From Letharia columbiana (Eukaryota; Ascomycota; Lecanoromycetes; Lecanorales; Parmeliaceae), in contig NW_023501083.1 of the NCBI RefSeq assembly GCF_014066305.1, positions 124,001 to 188,000 of the forward strand: a DNA stretch of 64,000 nt. Direction: 5' to 3'. How positions within the stretch are numbered: position 1 is the stretch's first letter; every line of letters starts with the position of its first letter. Made by a program: the position numbers and the translations under genes. Shown in pieces: positions 61,701-64,000 of this stretch. The notes beneath the pieces are model-generated. The model was not told the DNA's origin. It ran no database searches and saw nothing but the letters and a program-made list of their open reading frames with translations.

Positions 61701-62659
61701 TGCATGCCGTGGGAGTTGGCTCCAGTCGCAGCTGCCAACAGAGATGTGTGGGGCGAAGTGTCCGGCCTCACGCCCTGCGGCAAGGCGTGCATAGGGACCT
61801 GCTTCTGGGTCAGATTCTGTGCCAGCAAAAAGTTGTAGAAGCTTTGAATCTTACTGGGGGGTACGACCGGAGCATTACCGTTTCGTGCAGCTTGAGCAAG
61901 AAATCCATGTTGTCGTTCTGCTTGCTCAACACACTTGATGTATGCATAACAATTCTGGGTGTACTTTTCAATGCCGACTTCGCTCCTCATGGGCATCTTG
62001 ACACTGAATCTGATAGACTGTCCGCGCTGTTTTCCCTGGAGAGGAAGCTCAATGGTATCACCGTTACAAAGGGTATGTTGTGATTCGCGATTGGTATCCG
62101 AGGAGTCGCCCTTAGGGCCGTGTAAGACGATATCGTCAATGATTGTGCCATTAGTGGAAGTGTCCTCGATCATGAGACTTCCGTTATTCTTCATGAAGAT
62201 TCGAAAGTGGCGATTACTAATCATGTAGGTGTCATGATTGGTGAGCAACAAGTCGCACCTCGCAGGGTTGCGGCCAAAGGTAAAACCTAGGCCAAGATTG
62301 TGAACCTTTGAGGAAAATCGAAGAGCAATATCCTTTGCGGGTCCATCCCATTTTGACTGGTTCGGATCAGGAGGCTGGGCACTTAAGTTCTCGGAATCGT
62401 CAGATTCGTCACCTGATCTTGTATCGCCTCCAGTAGTCATGTCTTCGTCAGGAGCTTTGTATATGTGAGACATGCCATGATTCTGTAGAATATGTTGAGG
62501 TGCTGCATTAGCAGTAAGCTCGACAGCCTCATGAGCTGCCGGTGATGTAGGGAGGAGGATGCAGATGATGTCTGATTCATCTTGCTCGCTGAGCATGCTA
62601 TTGAAGCCTTCTTGACGAGCGACTGGCTGAGTAGCTGGTTGGGTGCATTGTTCTTCCAT
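58745..62659 (-). CDS. rad53: DNA-damage checkpoint kinase RAD53/CHK2 type, two FHA regions
   Basis: Ser/Thr kinase activated by Mec1/Tel1 (ATR/ATM) in the DNA damage and replication checkpoint. Exons are 62,659-61,505, 61,453-61,050 and 60,995-58,745, with introns of 51 and 54 nt, both GTAAGT...CAG. The product is 1,269 residues. The first intron is a multiple of three without a stop; removing it restores LRHPNIVKYV. An N-terminal TQPATQ cluster resembles Mec1/Tel1 target sites. The FHA domain (about 112-220) has FGRN, ISNRHF and TSTNGT. The kinase starts near 327, with GSGAFANVYK, VFAVKQL, HRDLKPDN (449-455), DFG (471-473) and APE (496-498), and ends near DHPWVRV. A second FHA-like region near the C-terminus has TTYGRKPD and LYVLVNGVKLKKGRGEYLWG, as in Rad53 rather than animal Chk2. 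Ser-rich and basic stretches (SKRPKTTG) lie between. Confidence 0.9.
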
Positions 62660-62819
62660 GGCGTCGAAACCTTTGTATTGAGGAGCGGCTATAGGTAGTC
62701 GGCCGTTGCAATTGACCCCTTCTTTGTGTAAAGGCTAAGGTCGAGACAAGTTAGATCCCGCACTACTCAATGGTTCTGACACATAGATGGTGTGAAATGC
62801 TCGATACACGACAAAGTAT

Positions 62820-63458
62820 TTATTGTGGCCGGGAAGAACCGAGGCAAATGGAAAGCGGGGAAGTTGTAATGGGAGGACGGTGGCATAGACTTACAACACG
62901 ATGCTTGAGACGTACAGTGAGCCGAGTGCCTCCAGGTATTATCTCAGTGCTCTCAGAAGACGAGCTACGAACGATCTCGTCGAGGGCACTGTCATCGAAC
63001 TCTTCTTGATGAGGATAGTCAAAGCGGTTGACACGAGAGTCGATAACCTTCTGGTTGTCAAGATTGCAGTCACGGGGAATAACGGCCTCTTCTTCACCAA
63101 GGTCGTAGTCGCCCCCGTCGACGGCGCTAGCGTCACCAAGGTGGAGGTCACCGTGACCCCGAGTAGGTAACTGGGACGAGACCTCTAAATAGTCTAGGTC
63201 ACCAAAGGGTAAATCCTCGCGATAGTCTGTGTCGGGTTGACTATCAGGGATCTCAGCTGGGAGGTATGGGTCAGGCTGGCTATCAGGGATTTCAGCTGGG
63301 AGGTATGGGTCAGGCTGGCTATCCGGGATTTCAGCCGGAAGCTCTGAGCGTGTGCTCTGGTACTCTTCATGCTGGTCAGCGTTGTCATCTTCGTAAAGCG
63401 AGAAACGAGAGCGATGATTGTCTCCTTGGCTAGGGTTGTTACGAGTGACGAAAGACAT
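62820..63458 (-). CDS. Hypothetical acidic protein with 13-residue repeats
   Basis: A 212-codon ORF starting MSFVTRNNPSQGDNHRSRF. It is acidic and apparently disordered, with three near-perfect copies of PAEIPDSQPDPYL and then alternating acidic stretches. No domain recognised. A good donor (gtaagt) follows GGTRLTVRLKHRV at about 62,893. Splicing to the cag at about 62,776-62,778 would end the protein in NH after about 190 residues and remove the last ~24 codons of the ORF, so the 3' end is uncertain. It lies about 160 bp upstream of RAD53 on the same strand. A link is not implied, though SQ motifs in the repeat (DSQPD) could be checkpoint-kinase sites (inference). Confidence 0.55.
   Translation of the reverse strand: MSFVTRNNPSQGDNHRSRFSLYEDDNADQHEEYQSTRSELPAEIPDSQPDPYLPAEIPDSQPDPYLPAEIPDSQPDTDYREDLPFGDLDYLEVSSQLPTRGHGDLHLGDASAVDGGDYDLGEEEAVIPRDCNLDNQKVIDSRVNRFDYPHQEEFDDSALDEIVRSSSSESTEIIPGGTRLTVRLKHRVVSLCHRPPITTSPLSICLGSSRPQ
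63232..63345 (-). repeat. Three 39-bp in-frame repeats
   Basis: A 39-bp unit (encoding LPAEIPDSQPDPY) occurs three times head to tail with only a few single-base differences (atc/att, tca/tcc). It lies inside the acidic protein gene. Confidence 0.9.
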
Positions 63459-63853
63459 GATTGCAAGGTCGTAGTGCTATATTTGTGCGTTGTGTTGGGG
63501 TTGTGTCAGGCGAGTGCGGAGGTCGCAGGGTGAGTCAGTGCGGCACCACTTCTGCGAATTGCAGAGGGGCAACACTGTGTAGAAAGCTTGAAGCAGAATC
63601 TTTGAAGGCCTTGATGGCCACGTTGAAAGCACACAAGCTTGATGGAAGAGAAGTCGGGGAAATGGGGAAGGGTGGTAGGTTGGAAGGTTGAGGGAGGAGG
63701 AAAGATAAATGAGATTTTCGGGCATACATAGCAACCACCCCGGTCACACAAATCGGTCTAACCTCGGGCGATAGCAACCAGCTACTTTCAATATGACACT
63801 TGTTGTAAGATCTTCCACCCTCATCAACCATCGTCACCACATCACCTTTAGAT

Positions 63854-63930
63854 GTATGTCTCCTGTCCTATTGCTCTATCCCTTGTCCTCTTGCCGTGTC
63901 GTCCGAGTCTTGAGGCTAACTGGCATGCAG
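63854..63930 (+). other. Probable 5'-UTR intron
   Basis: Donor gtatgt at 63,854, branch-site-like gaggctaac at about 63,911-63,919, and acceptor gcatgcag ending at 63,930. The next ATG is at 63,953. Size 77 nt, normal for this genome. Confidence 0.5.
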
Positions 63931-63952
63931 CCTCAGTATTGGCATTGCAATA

Positions 63953-64000
63953 ATGCCTTTCATTAACTGGCTCAAAAGTAGGCAATCCAAACCGCAAGCA
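63953..64000 (+). CDS. Start of a gene running off the window
   Basis: From ATG at 63,953 an open frame (MPFINWLKSRQSKPQA) runs to the window end, directly after a convincing 5'-UTR intron. Too short to assign a family. It is divergent from the acidic protein gene at 63,458. Confidence 0.4.
   Translation, partial: MPFINWLKSRQSKPQA

Overview
The window looks like a chromosome segment of a filamentous ascomycete with a strongly compartmented genome. Short GT-AG introns of about 50-180 nt, CTAAC-type branch sites and clear fungal genes (PEX5, OFD1/TPA1, a Mis18-domain protein, a RAD53/CHK2-type kinase) point to Pezizomycotina. Two AT-rich blocks have almost no CpA or TpG but keep CpG, which is the mark of repeat-induced point mutation (RIP). 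The layout resembles Dothideomycetes or similar fungi with RIP-driven AT isochores, but I cannot name the species.

Layout. (1) 1-30,570: an AT block of decayed transposons with no intact gene. It holds a minus-strand Ty1/copia remnant, a plus-strand Ty3/gypsy pol remnant, and a 19.7-kb interval bounded by inverted ends (6,606-26,296). Those ends match the ends of a 677-bp element nested inside the interval. The interval also contains two diverged copies of one unrecognised decayed gene and another decayed reading frame of about 800 codons. (2) 30,571-47,400: a normal-composition island. Its left part has lineage-specific or broken genes: a coiled-coil membrane protein, a frameshifted fragment, a multipass membrane protein, a PTH11-like receptor pseudogene and remnants of a possible secreted-protein gene. 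Its right part has two conserved genes, OFD1 and PEX5, and each carries one extra base in a 7-base homopolymer. (3) 47,400-55,330: a second AT block, less extreme. It holds a decayed frame of about 850 codons resembling the fungal DUF6589 family, convergent with a decayed RecQ/DEAD-type helicase. (4) 55,331-64,000: a second gene island with a Mis18-type centromere protein, a RAD53-type checkpoint kinase with two FHA regions, a small acidic repeat protein, and the start of a gene that leaves the window.

The intact genes are housekeeping: peroxisomal import, oxygen-dependent prolyl hydroxylation, centromere identity and the DNA-damage checkpoint. They do not form a pathway. The unusual content is in the decayed blocks. 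RIP removed start codons and turned Gln and Trp codons into stops, so ordinary ORF calling finds nothing there, yet long single reading frames can still be followed by eye.
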